From: Manihot esculenta
Lineage: Eukaryota; Streptophyta; Magnoliopsida; Malpighiales; Euphorbiaceae
Length of the DNA: 64,000 nt
Reading direction: 5' to 3'
NCBI RefSeq assembly: GCF_001659605.2
Contig: NC_035162.2
Span: forward strand, 11,861,248-11,925,247
Part shown: piece by piece, positions 10,863-23,482 of the stretch
Position numbering within the stretch: the first letter of the stretch is position 1
Layout of the letters: each line of letters starts with the position of its first letter
Translations under genes and position numbers: made by a program
Notes under the pieces: model-generated
What the model saw: only the letters and a program-made list of their open reading frames with translations
Told to the model about the DNA's origin: nothing
Database searches by the model: none

Positions 10863-13800
10863 TCATTTCTTCAAGAGATTCCCCGAGAATATCCTCTTAC
10901 TATATGGGTTGCTACATAAAGTCACATGCGGTTGGACTGCATCGACCAGTAAAGAATGAAGAGGACCCTGCTTTCAACAAGGAAATCAACAGAGTGAGGG
11001 AGAGGCAGAAAGATTATTTTATAAATTTATAACAGCTAAGAGCAGAGCATCTTTGTTTACAAACCTTAGTAACTGCCAGGGCAGATTGAATGACATAGTT
11101 GGCAAATGGATCTTGCAATAGCTGTTCAAAGCGTGGCACTGAGATCAATTCATGAATAATTTGTTCCCGGCTCTCATCCAAATGTTTAAGGCACTTTTCA
11201 ACTACATGACTGCTAAACTTCTGCATGGAGAGTTGTACGTAGTGCGTTTTAAATTGAGACAGCAAATTGGCAATGGAAGATGGGCTCTTTAGCTCTATAA
11301 TATATTGCACAACATAATTTCTGTGACATAAAAAGGAAACAGGGTTCAGTTAAAGATTTACAAAGCCTTTCTGCAGGATGAACAAATCGCCAATAATGCT
11401 AACAGAAATCATTTATATCACTAAAATTGTTGTTCAGGTAAAGGTACTAAGTCGTATGTAAAGCAGAATGTAAATAAGTAGATGAATAAATCAGTAGCCA
11501 ATAACATGAAAATGAAAAACTTGTATAGATCAAAGGCATCGATTGTCTCAAAAGGTGACAGCATATAGAAGTTTGTCTTGTTCTTTGAATGTTGCAGATA
11601 AATAGGATGAAAAATGGTCAATCTAAGAATACTAAGTGTTATTTGAGAGAGAAGTTAGAAGACAGGAAACATCCACTGAGACAGCTGGTTGTACCAAGAA
11701 AACCTATGAGATGATATGTCCATGAGACTTGATGATTTAGTTAAACACAGATAACATTTATAGAATCAGAAAATAATATTTAAGACTTGAGACAATCACC
11801 AATATATCAAATTAATCTTATCCCTATAGCATATATTTATTCACAAATGTATATAGAATAACCAAAATCTAAACATAAGAATTAATAAGCACACTAGCGA
11901 ACAGAGAACATATTCATTTCTAGCAGAACAGGGGAATAAAAAGTTAATACACAACAATCTTCTTTAACAAAAAAAAACTAGTGATGTGAAGGGTAGGGTC
12001 AATACAATAAGAAGATCAACAGAAATGAACTTCAATATGAGTCTATGTAGGATATCCAATGATATTAAGCTCTTGGCAATGACCTGGTAGCATAAAATAT
12101 TTTAGTTCGGAAATGGAAGACATTTGTAAAGTTAGCCCACTAAACAATATAATGTTGATGGAAGCTGTACATTTAAGAAAGGAAAAAAGCATCTCAAGGA
12201 ATACTTTGAACTACCTGATTGTACTGGATGTGCAGATAAAGGTAAATAATTTGTGCAATTAAAAATTTTCAAATGCTATACCCGAAAGGATCTTGAGCAA
12301 GAAGAATTGAATTTTTTGAAATTTCAGTTATTAATTTGTCTCGATGTTTCCCAGTGGAATGTGTAATACAACGTTGCATAACACAGCATCCATGTCGATG
12401 AGTTGCAATCTCAACACAGAACTTTGCACCAGCATCAAATATAAACTGCAAAACATGATCAACAGAAACAAATACTAAGAATGTTTGAAGGCAGATATGT
12501 GTACGCATCCTATACAAAGCATACAACTAAAATATAGACAGGATTTGAGACTTCATTGCACACCCTGGAAGGATGATTTGAAAGAATGAATAGCTCTACA
12601 TTCATATTCACTCCTATTATATAACTAACAAGAAAACAGGTTGCAGATTACGAGTTGAAATAAGTACATTATACATTCCAGCGATAATTCATTTTTCTTT
12701 GCATGTTTTGCCTAATATATCCTGCCTTCATTGGCCCGAAGTTATGATAAACATTAGATCACTTTACATTGCTTCTGATGGGAGATGCCTAATCCTAAGT
12801 TTGAATGTTATAGAATTTCCAACCCGCCAACTCTAAGCCAAGTTAAAATGTCAGGAAATTACTATTTCCAATGGCACCAAGCATTATGTACACCTTCTGT
12901 CTCTTTAGGATCTAATCAGAATAACCTTAAGGCCTAAAATACATGTCGACTTATACAGCAAAAAATAATTTTTATTGAAAACTATCTTCTACTCTGCATT
13001 CAAATTGGTTTCCTTGATTTACTGTTGGTTGTGATGCAAAAGCTAGTTTCATCTAGATGGTTATACACTGGACCTAGCTTTAAACAATTCATTATATATC
13101 TGCATAAATACATAATTATGGCTACACCCACTCCAAACCAAATATTAAATTTCATCCCCTCACTTTCTGCCTGTGCTAGTCTGCTAGAGTTTAGCTTTAA
13201 ATGTCTGGTTCATCAGCCACAAGGTTAGTACAGATGAATTATCTGGAGCATCATCCCAAAGATAAAACGGATTAAATTGCATTTTTGGGATGCAGTTTTT
13301 AAATGTACAAGAAAAAATATTTAAAATGAGAATTCTACAAAAAAGATAGCTATTTCAATCACTTGACCAAAAGCCCAAAGCCCTAGGTTATTAAAGCAGG
13401 ATTTTGGTCTCTGTTAGGAGTAATCACCACAAATCAGCTTTGTTAATTGAATTTGGTTCAAGAGCATGCCAATTGGAAGGAAGAATAAGAATAAGAAGGA
13501 ACTTCCTTGAGGATTAAGGCAGATAGTGGGTCTGAGTTTCATATGACGCATACTTGAGAAAAAAAAACAATATCTTCCCACAAGCATCTAAGAGTAGCTT
13601 GAGGATTTGAACAGATACAACATGAAGTTAAAAGCCTTCATGACAACATGAAGTCAACACTTAAGTTCAAGAGACATTAATTTAACAGAAAGAGGAGAAA
13701 AGCACTACCTTGTTGTCTTCATTGCTAAGGCATTGCAAGCAACGCTGAATCACATGATTTCCATTTTGATCCTTCACAAGATCAAGAAAACCAGGTTTCA

Positions 13801-15743
13801 GGGATGATACCACAAATAAAATCTGCTGCCTGGTTTTGAGAGTCTCAATCAACTTCTGTGCTGCTCGTGTGCTGGTAAGACAATAGCCGGAGATACATTA
13901 AAAGACGTCGAAAAAATTAGCAATTTAACATCACAATGTAAAAGTTGAAAAGCAAAAATCAAGCATAAAGGAATTACCCATATGTGTTCAAGCAAATCCT
14001 AACAAGCTGTCCTTGTTCTTCAGTCACCATGAACACAATCTGCAATCTCTGTTCTTCATTGCACACATCCAAGAATTTCTGGATGACATAATTGCCGAAT
14101 GGCTTCAGCATAAGTTCCACAACGTGATCAATAATTTCATTAAATATTATTTGAACATCTTCCTTTGTTCCCTCATCAAAAATCCTCTGTAACCACCGGC
14201 AACCATTTTGATCCTGTGCCATTAAGTATATATTTCCCTGGACCTCACTCAAGGAACTAATACTTGGAGCCGGTGGCAATGGGTTCTCAGTGTTTAGCCT
14301 TTGATCATTTTCCCAACTTCCTCCATGAAATTGAGCACCACCTAGTTTAATTGTTTTCCCACGGAGGTTTTGCACAGACGTCTCATTGAGGGAATTCTTT
14401 TTGGCACTGCTCATAGGCTCATGTCCTTCGTTGAGTACATGGTTCAAACCTTTTCCTTGTATTATGAAACTGTCCTCACAGCTAAAGGCTTCAGTATCCC
14501 CTGCACCTTTCATAGACATAAGAGAATGAGAAAACCCGTTGGTTGTGATTGCTCTGATCCTTTCTTTTAACATTGAACCTCTATAAAATGGATGATTAAC
14601 ATCCAAATCAAACATTGGATTCATCAACTGAGGTGCACCTGAAGAATCCATGACACTTCTGCCACCAATAGAAGCCATTTTGTAATGCAGAGGGAAACTA
14701 GGAGAATCATCAAGGTAAGGCTTATTAATAAATTGGTTCTGAGATTGAATCCCCCAATGAGTCCAACTTCCTCCCTGTTCCTTTCTCCTCTCTAATAGAT
14801 GATTATCATACCAACCAGAGTCAGAAGACAAATTAAAGGACTGATTATGAGCAAAAGAAGACACCATTGAATCATGAGCATCTTTTCCAAATCCACTCTG
14901 AAATCCATTTAGTGCATGGTTACAATCATCGTGAGTACTCAAATGAACCCCATGATGAGAGGATTGAAAATCATGAACATCAAAAGCCCCATTTTTGAAG
15001 CCCCCATATGAGCCATAATTTTTAACATTGTTCTTTACAGCTCCACCCACGGAACCGTAGTCGAAGCCAAACTCAAATCCGTCTGCGTCCATCTCTAATC
15101 CCTTCATTTTAGTACCACCATTTTGGTCATCTCTAATCCTCATTTCACAGAAACTTTGAGACAAACCCATTTCATCCAACATCCTCCCGTCGATCTCATA
15201 AGACTCATGATGAGGGGATTTAGAATCCAAACACAGTCCATTCCAGTAATGAGGACCTGGCGTGTGATACTTGGCCTCCTCAGTTGAAGGAGCAGTATAT
15301 AGTGAATCATCCTTCGGTGAGCAGAATCTATTTGGGAATAAACTAGAAGAAGGGGAGCATTCTGGCGATTGCAGAGAAACTCTAGTCGCGGGAGAACCAA
15401 GAAGCTTTTGTTGTTGACGAAGAAGACTAAGATGTGGCACATTTGAGACATCGTTAAACAACTCCCCATCTCTGCCCATGTTCTCTGCCACCCTCTTTTC
15501 TCTCTCACCATATGGTGAACCACAATGAGGTGAACAAAACCCATTTGAGAAGGAACAGGAAGAGGAAGAATGCTCTGGTGATCGCTGCGAGACTCTACTC
15601 ACAGGAGAACCACTTAAAGGAGGCTTTCGTAGACGAAGAAGACTAAAATATGGCACATAAGGGACCTCATTCAATAAGTCTCCATCTCGCATCACGTTCT
15701 CTCCAATCCTTATATTATCTCTTTCAGAGAGTTTCCCCATCAT
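10863..15743 (-). CDS. Pumilio-family RNA-binding protein (PUM-HD), APUM12-like
   Basis: Five minus-strand exons: 15743-13978, 13871-13709, 12445-12282, 11320-11065 and 10967-10863. They join in frame through GT-AG introns into 817 residues. The start is the first ATG (MMGKLSERDN). The first about 490 residues are low-complexity, Ser/Gly/His-rich and carry a repeated motif (NEVPYVPYFSLLR and NDVSNVPHLSLLR). The C-terminal about 320 residues hold eight Pumilio repeats. Their RNA-contact pentads are, in order, CRWLQ, NYVIQ, TRAAQ, NHVIQ, CCVMQ, NYVVQ, SHVVE and NYVIQ. Splice joins restore conserved words such as TYGTRAAQKLIETL and DPFGNYVVQ. PUF proteins bind 3' UTRs of target mRNAs and repress or destabilise them, mostly in the cytoplasm. 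The protein ends NLLKK, as is usual after repeat 8. Similarity to Arabidopsis APUM12 is by overall pattern only. Confidence 0.92.
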
Positions 15744-18036
15744 CAAAGAAACGTAAACTATACGATCATATAAAAAATATATATATCAGTGTACAGAGAT
15801 ATTAAAGAAAACAACGAAAACCCTTTTCGAAAACCCAAAACACACGTCAGAATCGATTTGGAGAAGCTAAAAAGGACATAAAAAGTTTCCCTTTTCCATG
15901 ATGATGCCATTTTGGTTTGCTGAAGGAATTTGAGGTTGCATTTTTGTTGAATCAATTTTGGGATTTGGGTTTTTTTGTGAGATGAATGTGAATGAGAATG
16001 AGAGAAAAGGGAATATTGGTAGGTGGTTGTTCTTTTAGGAGGACGGTTTTGGAGTGAGGTGGTCAGGTGGAGGCCGTACGGGTCTGGTACTGACTGTTCA
16101 CGCTAACGCCATTACGATGAAGCTGAGTCGGCACTGCACACACAAAATCAGAAATATAAAGCACGGAGAGAAAGGGAGGATCCGAGTAATGACTCTCCCA
16201 CAGTAGGGTCTTTTTTTTAATATTTTCTTTTCTAAAAAAGAAATTTACCCTTCTTTTATTTGTTACTAATTAAGTAGATAATTTATTTGTAGCTGTTAGT
16301 TATCAGAATCTCTAGATGAAACAGAATTAGCTTGATTTTCTGGTTGACTTGGTTCACAACTCCTTCATTTGGAAGTTTTCTTCATATTCTCTTTTTTTCT
16401 TTTTGAATTTTTATTAATATCCAGAGTTTGAAATCCGATCAATAAATCTTATATTAGTTATTCATCAATTATCTTTATTTTTTAAAATTTATCAAACATT
16501 TTAATTTAAATATTTATAAATTATCGATAAAAAAAATTAATTGATAACCGATTGATATAAAATCTATAATCTGTATTTTGAATTAGCTAGGCAATTATAA
16601 TTCTTTTTTATCAGTTTTGATTCTATTTTTTATTTATATCATATTATTCTTTTAAAATTTATTAATCATAATTTTTTTGATATATATTCTCAATAATTAT
16701 TTATCAAACACTTAAAAATTAATTATCAGTTAAATCAAATAAATTCTATATAAAATGAATGAGAGATAAAATATTGGTTTTTTATTTAAAATATTGGCAG
16801 AAATAGAAGATTACGAATACCTTGATTTTATATGACAAATAATTTAATAATTATTAAATTTAGGTAACAATTATTATATTTATTCTGGAGATCCAATTTA
16901 TATTAATGTTTAATTGCTTATTGCTTGTTTGAGGGTAATTTTATTATTATTCATAAATTTTATACTATATAATCATATTCTCTTTAATTTTATACCATAA
17001 AATTTGGAGAGAGGATATAGAAAGAAGTGGACGCAAAGGAAAATAAGTATTTTTAAGTAATTTTTTTTCATATTTTTAAAACTTGTATTTTATTTAGAAA
17101 AAATAAAATTGTTAATAAATGTTTAGAAGTTCCAAGAAGAGAATCTTATTATTTAACTCGTTTAATATGTTGAAAATTGAGTTTTTTTTAAAAAAAAAAA
17201 ATTAAAGTTATTAATAAATTTTTTAAATATTTAAAATTTAAATGACTAATATATTATAAGAGCTGAGGTAATATTATCTATTTCTTTGACTGTGAGCATT
17301 GTCAACCCTCTATTTTTTTATAATCATCAATGGACAATTACATCATAGAAAAAAAAATAGTGAGGGGAATAGAGCTTTACTTTACTTTACTTTTTTTCTT
17401 TTAAGAAAAAAGAAAAGAAAAACAGAAAGTTAACACCTCAATAATTGATACAAAACTCAAAATTTTCCACATTCATGGCTTAGACGCCAAGCCATTAAAT
17501 GAGAATGGAGTGAGATCATGTGTTATTTTAACCTTTCACTTGAATGAGTCATTCACCACTTTGCCAAAATGAACCAAGTCATTTCAAGTACAGCCTTTGA
17601 TGTGAGTAAGCTTGATTGGGCAAGCGAAGTAGGATCAGCAACCCAATACATATAGAAAGTAACATGATCGACGCATTACTTATTATGGAGGAATCAATTT
17701 ACATTTTAAATATTATGTCATAAAAACATTTAAATACCAAATATGATATAAAAATTCAGAGGCTTCTTCTAGAATGCAAGGATAAGTCTTTTCAAGGTCA
17801 AGGTGATCGCATATACTAAAACATCAAAATAAAATGTAAGAAACTAAATGTCAAAATATATACTAAAAGTTACAATAAAACATGAAGAATTAAAATATCA
17901 AAATAAAGGTAGAAAAATTATGATTAACCGTCAAGACGATGGTTTATCTATCAAAATGATTATCGACTATTTAAATAAATAAAATTGAGTACTTATTCAG
18001 CGATACGACTATTTATCCGATTTAATAATTAATCAT
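15744..18036. other. Pumilio upstream region and AT-rich spacer
   Basis: The first about 450 bases (to about 16200) are less AT-rich and should hold the Pumilio 5' UTR and promoter. From 16250 to 18036 the sequence is AT-rich with homopolymer runs and no coding pattern. The final about 150 bases (17890-18036) share words with the region beyond the copia element at 51340-51450, which suggests an older dispersed repeat. Confidence 0.5.
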
Positions 18037-18848
18037 TGTTGGAAATATTGGGTAAAACAATGAAACCTGAGTCGTGTTGAATACTGTTTTTAAGGATTTA
18101 TTTTGTAATCCCCTAGGATTAAACAGGTTCTTCTAGGATATACTTTTCAAGATCAAGACAACACGAATTTATTTCTGATTTATAACCCAGCAGATAACAC
18201 AGAGAAAAGAAAGAATAAAGAAGAAAATTGGGAGTAAATATCTTTATAAAGACGAAGACTATTTATTGTGCAAAACTTGACCGTTATATATGGTTATAAG
18301 AATTATATTTAAATCTCATAAATAAAATATTTAATGACCATAAAATCTTTAATTACCATATAATCTTCAACGATCATAAAATCTCTAATTACCATAAAAT
18401 TCCAACAATCATAAAATCTTTAATGACCATAAATAGGGGAGAGCATTTTTCGGTCTAAACGAAAAATCGAACCGAACCAGTTGATTTCGGTTTATCGGTT
18501 CGGTTAGTTGAGACAGTCGGTTTGGTTCGGTTAATATATTTAAAATTATTCGATTTTCAGTTCGGTTCGATTCAAACCTGTTAAATAACCGATCAAACCG
18601 AAATAACCGATTTAGTGGATAGGCCTAAGCCCAAGTCCTCCCCCTCCCCCTCTCGTACTTAACCCAGCACTCCAAGCCCTCCCTCCCTTTCGGCCCCAGG
18701 CATTCTCCTCCCCATTCCCGATTCCCCCCAGCCCGAAACCCCTATTCACTCATAGTCTAAATGAAAATCCCTAACAATGAATCATCGAATCCCATTCTCA
18801 TTAATCTTTTTCTCTTTCCCGTCGACCGTCGACCGTCAACCTCTTTCT

Positions 18849-19710
18849 GTCGATCTGCTGAACGAAGTCATGAACCGCTCACTCCCTATCGATCTCTTTC
18901 CCTCCCTCCCTATTGATTTGCTGAGTGTCGCCGCTCGTCGATCTGCTGAACGAAGTCACAAACCGCTCGCTCCCCATCGATCTCTTTCCCTCCCTATGTA
19001 ACAGCCCGGCCCCGTACGACCGGCCCTGTTACCGCTCACAGCCCGTGACCTTCCTCACGGGTTCCAGGCAGGATTTGTCCCTCGGGGGAGCCATTACGGC
19101 CCGCCCTAGCCCGAGTGGATTTGGCCCAATTCCTTCCTCTGGGAATTAGGTCGCCTCCCCCACTGCTCGAACCCTTGACCTCCCACTTTAAGGGAATAGT
19201 CTGGCGAGAGTGAGTACCAATTGTCCCAGAGGCGACCTAATTCCCAGAGGAAGGAATTGGGCCAAATCCACTCGGGCTAGGGCGGGCCGTAATGGCTCCC
19301 CCGAGGGACAAATCCTGCCTGGAACCCGTGAGGGTGAAGGGATGTTAAGAGCTGTTCATACGCCAGTGGAAAGCCCGAGGTGGCAAGAGGCCAGGCGAGG
19401 GATAGCCCTGGGTGTGAACGGTAACAGGGCCGGTCGAAAGGGGCCGGGCTGTTACACCCTCCCTATTGATTTGTTGAGTGTCGCCAACCGTCGATCTGCT
19501 GAACAAAGTCACGAACCGCTCGCTCCCCATCGATCTCTTTCCCTCCCTCCCTATTGATTTGCTGAGTGTCGCCGACCATCGATCTGCTGAACGAAGTCAC
19601 GAACCGCTCGCTCCCCATCGATCTCTTTCCCTCCCTCCCTATTGATTTGCTGAGTGTCGTCGTCGATTGTCCTCTTTCAATGATCTCTTTCCCTCCCTCC
19701 CTATTAAGGT
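18849..19710. repeat. 88-bp tandem repeat inside the hAT-like element
   Basis: Four copies plus a decayed partial copy, starting near 18849, 18937, 19490 and 19578. Each has GTCGATCTGCTGAACGAAGT, then GATCTCTTTCCCTCCCT and ATTGATTTGCTGAGTGTCG. The second copy is split by the foldback element at 18997-19456. Confidence 0.8.
18997..19456. mobile_element. 460-bp foldback element
   Basis: The element is almost entirely an inverted repeat. Tips are TGTAACAGCCCGGCCCC and its exact reverse complement. A long inner arm (about 19060-19153, containing CGGGGGAGCCATTACGGCCC) pairs with about 19232-19330 around a loop of about 70 bp. The 9-bp sequence CCCTCCCTA flanks both sides. A 9-bp duplication with long inverted repeats would suit a Mutator-like MITE, but the flanks are repetitive CCCT, so the length is uncertain. 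Confidence 0.7.
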
Positions 19711-19750
19711 ATGATTTTTGTTTTGTTGCTCAACAATGAATCTGCGTATT

Positions 19751-21977
19751 TGTAATACCCGACTAGACTCCGGTATCGGAATTCCTACCGTCCGATGGAA
19801 TCTCGGGTGTCGGAGACCTCTAGAAGGGTAGAACCATGTTTTTATAAAATGTTTTAAAGTATTTTATGTTTTTAAGTTAGAAGAAAACGAGTTTTTGCAT
19901 GAAAACAACCTTGGAGGAAAACTCAGGTTCGGCCGCCGAACCTCAAGTTCGGCTGCCGAACATGCATGCGTTTCAGGTGTGCCTTAGGCCCCCGAAAGCA
20001 TAAGTGAGGGAAGTCCAGGTTCGGCCGCCGAACCCCAAGTTTGGCCGCCGAACATGGCATGCATGCGGAGGCACTTTCGGCTCCCGAACGTGGCTTGGCC
20101 AGCCACCTATAAAGGGGTCCCTTAGCCGAAATGGATGAGCTTTTCTCTCCATTTTCAGCCAAGGTGAGCTCTCTGCCATCCCTCGCCGGTTTTGAGTTCC
20201 TTCCTTCAAATCTTTCTCGATTTTCATTAGTTTTACCCTTATTTTGAAGATTTTGAGCATTTGAGCAAGTTTTGGAGCTTGGAGGTTCAAGGAACTCTCT
20301 CTCCCATTTTTCGAGCTAGGGTCGTTCTCCTCTCGATCTTCAAGAGGTAAGGTCCGATCTTGAGCTTATTGCATGTTTTAAGTAAGTTTTAAGTAGATCT
20401 ATGGGGTAGAATGCATGTTTAGCTTATGGTTAGGTTTATGGGTTTATGTTATGTTTTTGAGCAATGTGGATGTTTGATGTGTTGTAGATGGGGTTCAAGT
20501 TAGTTGAAGCCCTTAGGAACTTGTATGCTTGAGTATGCATGTTGTAGAATAGGAAAAATGCATGTTTGGAAGGTTTGGGAGGCATTGGTGCATGAGGAGC
20601 TGAAGTTTCTGCCCTTTGGCAGAAACCAAGTTCGGCAGCCGAAGGACTTTCGGCCGCCGAACATGGCTGGGAGGCAAGCCTTTCGGCTGCCGAAGCTTGC
20701 TCCCGAAAAGAGACTTTCGTCTCTGGAGGGCACTTTCGGCCGCCGAACCTGCCTAACTTTCGGCTCTAGAGGGACTTTCGGCCGCCGAAGGTGCCGCCGA
20801 AAGTGCCCTGTGCAGCCCTCCTTTGCATGTTTTTCCATGATGTTTTGAGGTGTTTTAAGGGGATTTTTGGGGAGTATTTTAGAGTCATGTTCTAGTATGT
20901 TTGGTCCCTCATTTGAGTCCACCTGTGTAGGTTCGGACCCGAGGAACCAAGGACCTCAGCAGTGAGTTTCGCTGCTTCGGTGTTGTCAGAGTCAGCCAGA
21001 GGTGAGTGAAACTAAACTTAATCTTTTAAATTTAGAAATTAAATGTTTATCATGTTTCACGCATCATGAGTATGCAATAGGGTGATTGCATTAGATTCCA
21101 CGAATATGTTGCATTGCATTCTTTATTGTTGATGTGGGTGAATGTTGGATGACCCAATTAGTCCCTGAGGGAAGACCAGGACCCCATTCTACGGCCTGGC
21201 ACGGAAATGAAAGACCAGGACCCCATTCTACGGCCTGGCACGGATATGGAACTCGAAGACCAGGAGCCCAGAGGAGGCCCTGGGGCAATGGTAAGTAATG
21301 TATGATATGACAGGAAGACCAGGACCCCATGCTACAGCCTGGCACAAATGATGCTGGGACTATTTGGTGACAAGTTCACCCAACCCTTATGTGAATTGTC
21401 TGTGTTATGATGTATTTCATTGGAGCATGTTTGTTAATATGTTTTTATGGTTCTACTCACTGGGCTTTTTAGCTCACCCCTCTCCCTTTAACCCCCAGGC
21501 TTGCAGGTACAGGATAGAGCAGGAGGTCGAATAGAGTAAAGTCATGGTTATTTAATAGCTAGCAGTGGACATGATTAAATTGTAATGTAATGTCTTATAC
21601 AGTTATGGTATGTAATGATGATGTATTGAGGATTAGAAATTGTGCTTGACCGAGTTTGTATAGTAATCCATTTTGATACATGATCTATAGAATGTTTTAT
21701 GATGTTTATGTTCAACCAAGCTTAATTCATGTATGTTATGATACCCCATTGGAGCATTTGATGAGGGCTGCAGTGTGTGGTTTATGTTATGATATGAGTA
21801 TGCACAGGTTGAGCTTGGTTTATGGAAAGGAAAAGTTTTCAGGTTTATGAGTATGTATGATCATGTATGGGATTTGACAGGTTCACAGGTTATATGTCAG
21901 GCTTGCTACGGGTCCCGACGGCCTTAAGCCGATCTGGATCCTAGTGCCGGTAGCGGTCCGATTTTCGGGTCATTACA
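19751..21977 (+). mobile_element. Solo LTR, Tekay-like family (in hAT-like element)
   Basis: Starts TGTAATACCCGACTAG, ends GGGTCATTACA, with 5-bp target duplication GTATT (19746-19750 and 21978-21982). About 2.23 kb. It contains TTCGGC-C-GCCGAA clusters at about 19928-20095 and 20630-20805, TATAAA at 20108, donor-like AAGAG|GTAAG at 20347, donor-like GAG|GTGAGT at 21002 and a tandem GACCAGGACCCC unit array from 21171. Both ends with a matching duplication and no internal region indicate LTR-LTR recombination. Confidence 0.9.
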
Positions 21978-22370
21978 GTATTGAGTTCTTGCATGTATAG
22001 CGTTTACTGTGGAGCTTTTCTCTGGTTGGGTTTTTGTTTGTTGTATGAGATCAATTGTTTATGGATTTTGGATCTTGTTGAAAGATTTAGGTCAGCTTTG
22101 TTAAAGGACTTGGTTTATTTATTGATAAATTTATGTGAAATATTTATTGAATTATTTGTTAAAATTAGAAATAGAAAATTAAAAAAATATTGCATATTTC
22201 GGTTTGAACTTATCGGTTCGATTATATATTCATAATCGGTTTTTTTGGTTTTTAAAATTTTAACACTTCGGTTTTCGATTTTTTCAGTTCGTTTCGGTTC
22301 GGAACCAAACCGACCGATTGCACAGCCCTAACCATAAAATCTTTTTAAAATCTAAACTAATTTTACAACA

Positions 22371-23482
22371 ATCCCCCACAGATTTCAAAAGATTTTCATT
22401 GCTGGATTTAGAAATTTAGTGTGTATGTTTCGAATCTGGTGTCTTTTAGACTATAAACCAGACCTAGATTAATAAGACTTAACATACAGAGTAATTGGTG
22501 AAACTTTTGTTTCTATGAACCAAAACTCTTTTTTGTATGTTAATTTCTCATTGATCTCATAACACTCCACAGATCTTGTTGTCAACGCCGTTTTGCCCTA
22601 ATAGGCCATGCGCGCGCCTGCTAGTTCATAAGTGCTCTAGAGATTATGCCACAATCTCATAGAAGCGGCCCCACTCCACACTTATATAGCTGATATCATC
22701 AAGTGTATACTGCAATTTATACACCACCCATAAGGGATATGAATATCATTAAGAGTTTTCATCTCATCCTCTCATTAATGCAGTCTAGCACTTCTCACAC
22801 CATGGAAAGGGACAACAATAAATAGTGCTATTAGAACTAACAGGTGACTTGTTATTACCCATATGAACCTTTTTCATGGATCTCCAATCACAAAGGTTGG
22901 GTTACCATCACTGTTAATTTCAAATTGGCTTAAGTCTCATTCCTCTCGATGTTTAATCTATTAGTTTTCTCTTTAAAGATTTAGTCAGAGAATTGGTCAA
23001 ATTCACTTCTGACTTCACATAATCAATGGAATAGTTCCATCTTTCAACAGCTGCTTAACAACATTATGTCTCAGATGAATATGTATATTCTTACCATTGA
23101 AAGTTTTATTCTTTGCAATAGCTATTGCCACTTGGCAATCACAACGCATTGATATAGATGGTGTTGATAAAAAATTCACTAAATGCAACAAACTCCCAAT
23201 GATCTATGCATATTCAGACTCTAATTTTCTTTAATTGACAGTTAGGATCATAAGGGGTACTTACTGGTTTGACATTGAAATGTCCAAACTCTCTTAGAAA
23301 CTTCTCAACATAATGCTCTTGTGATAGCATTGGACTATCATTCTTCCTTATGATTCTAACTCCCAAAATCACGTTTGCCTCTCCCACATCTTTCATATCA
23401 AATTTAGAGGCAATGAAGGTTTTTGATTTACAACTATATCATAACTTATACCAAAAGTAAGCATATCATCCACATATACACA
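22371..23482 (-). pseudogene. Copia pol fragment: end of RT and RNase H
   Basis: Minus-strand 23396-23214 reads MKDVGEANVILGVRI and later EKFLREFGHFNVKPVSTPYD, the connection region of plant copia pol. Around 23150-23030 the reading CDCQVAIAIAKNKTFNGKN and RHNVVKQLL is the copia RNase H end. Upstream, YVYVDDML at the 23482 edge is the RT catalytic YVDD motif. Frameshifts and stops are present. Confidence 0.85.

Larger units (their letters stand above)
18434..22330. mobile_element. Non-autonomous hAT-like DNA transposon carrying nested insertions
   Basis: It is flanked by the perfect 8-bp direct repeat ACCATAAA (18426-18433 and 22331-22338), the hAT duplication length. Ends are imperfect terminal inverted repeats: left TAGGGGAGAGCA, right (reverse complement) TAGGGCTGTGCA. 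Both are followed by TCGGTTCGGTT-rich sub-terminal sequence. No transposase was found. It holds an 88-bp tandem array, a foldback element and a solo LTR. Without the last two it would be about 1.2 kb. Confidence 0.82.
18037..22370 (-). repeat. 3' LTR of the copia element, split by a hAT-like insertion
   Basis: LTR sequence runs 18037-18433 and resumes at 22339-22370, matching 50850-51313 across the break. It contains diverged tandem copies of an about 20-bp unit (ACCATAAAATCTTTAAT-like). The hAT element landed in one of these. Just inside, the minus strand reads TCTGTGGGGGAT, the polypurine tract. Confidence 0.88.

Noticed and set aside
10558..11032. Plus-strand open frames in the Pumilio 3' region
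   Set aside because: Antisense to the last Pumilio exon and its UTR; no known pattern.
15758..15955. Small minus-strand open frame upstream of Pumilio
   Set aside because: Lies in the likely 5' UTR, low-complexity and hydrophobic; no sign of conservation can be seen.
19153..19232. tRNA-like CTCGAACCC word in the foldback loop
   Set aside because: Only a B-box-like word is present, with no A-box at the right distance and no tRNA fold.
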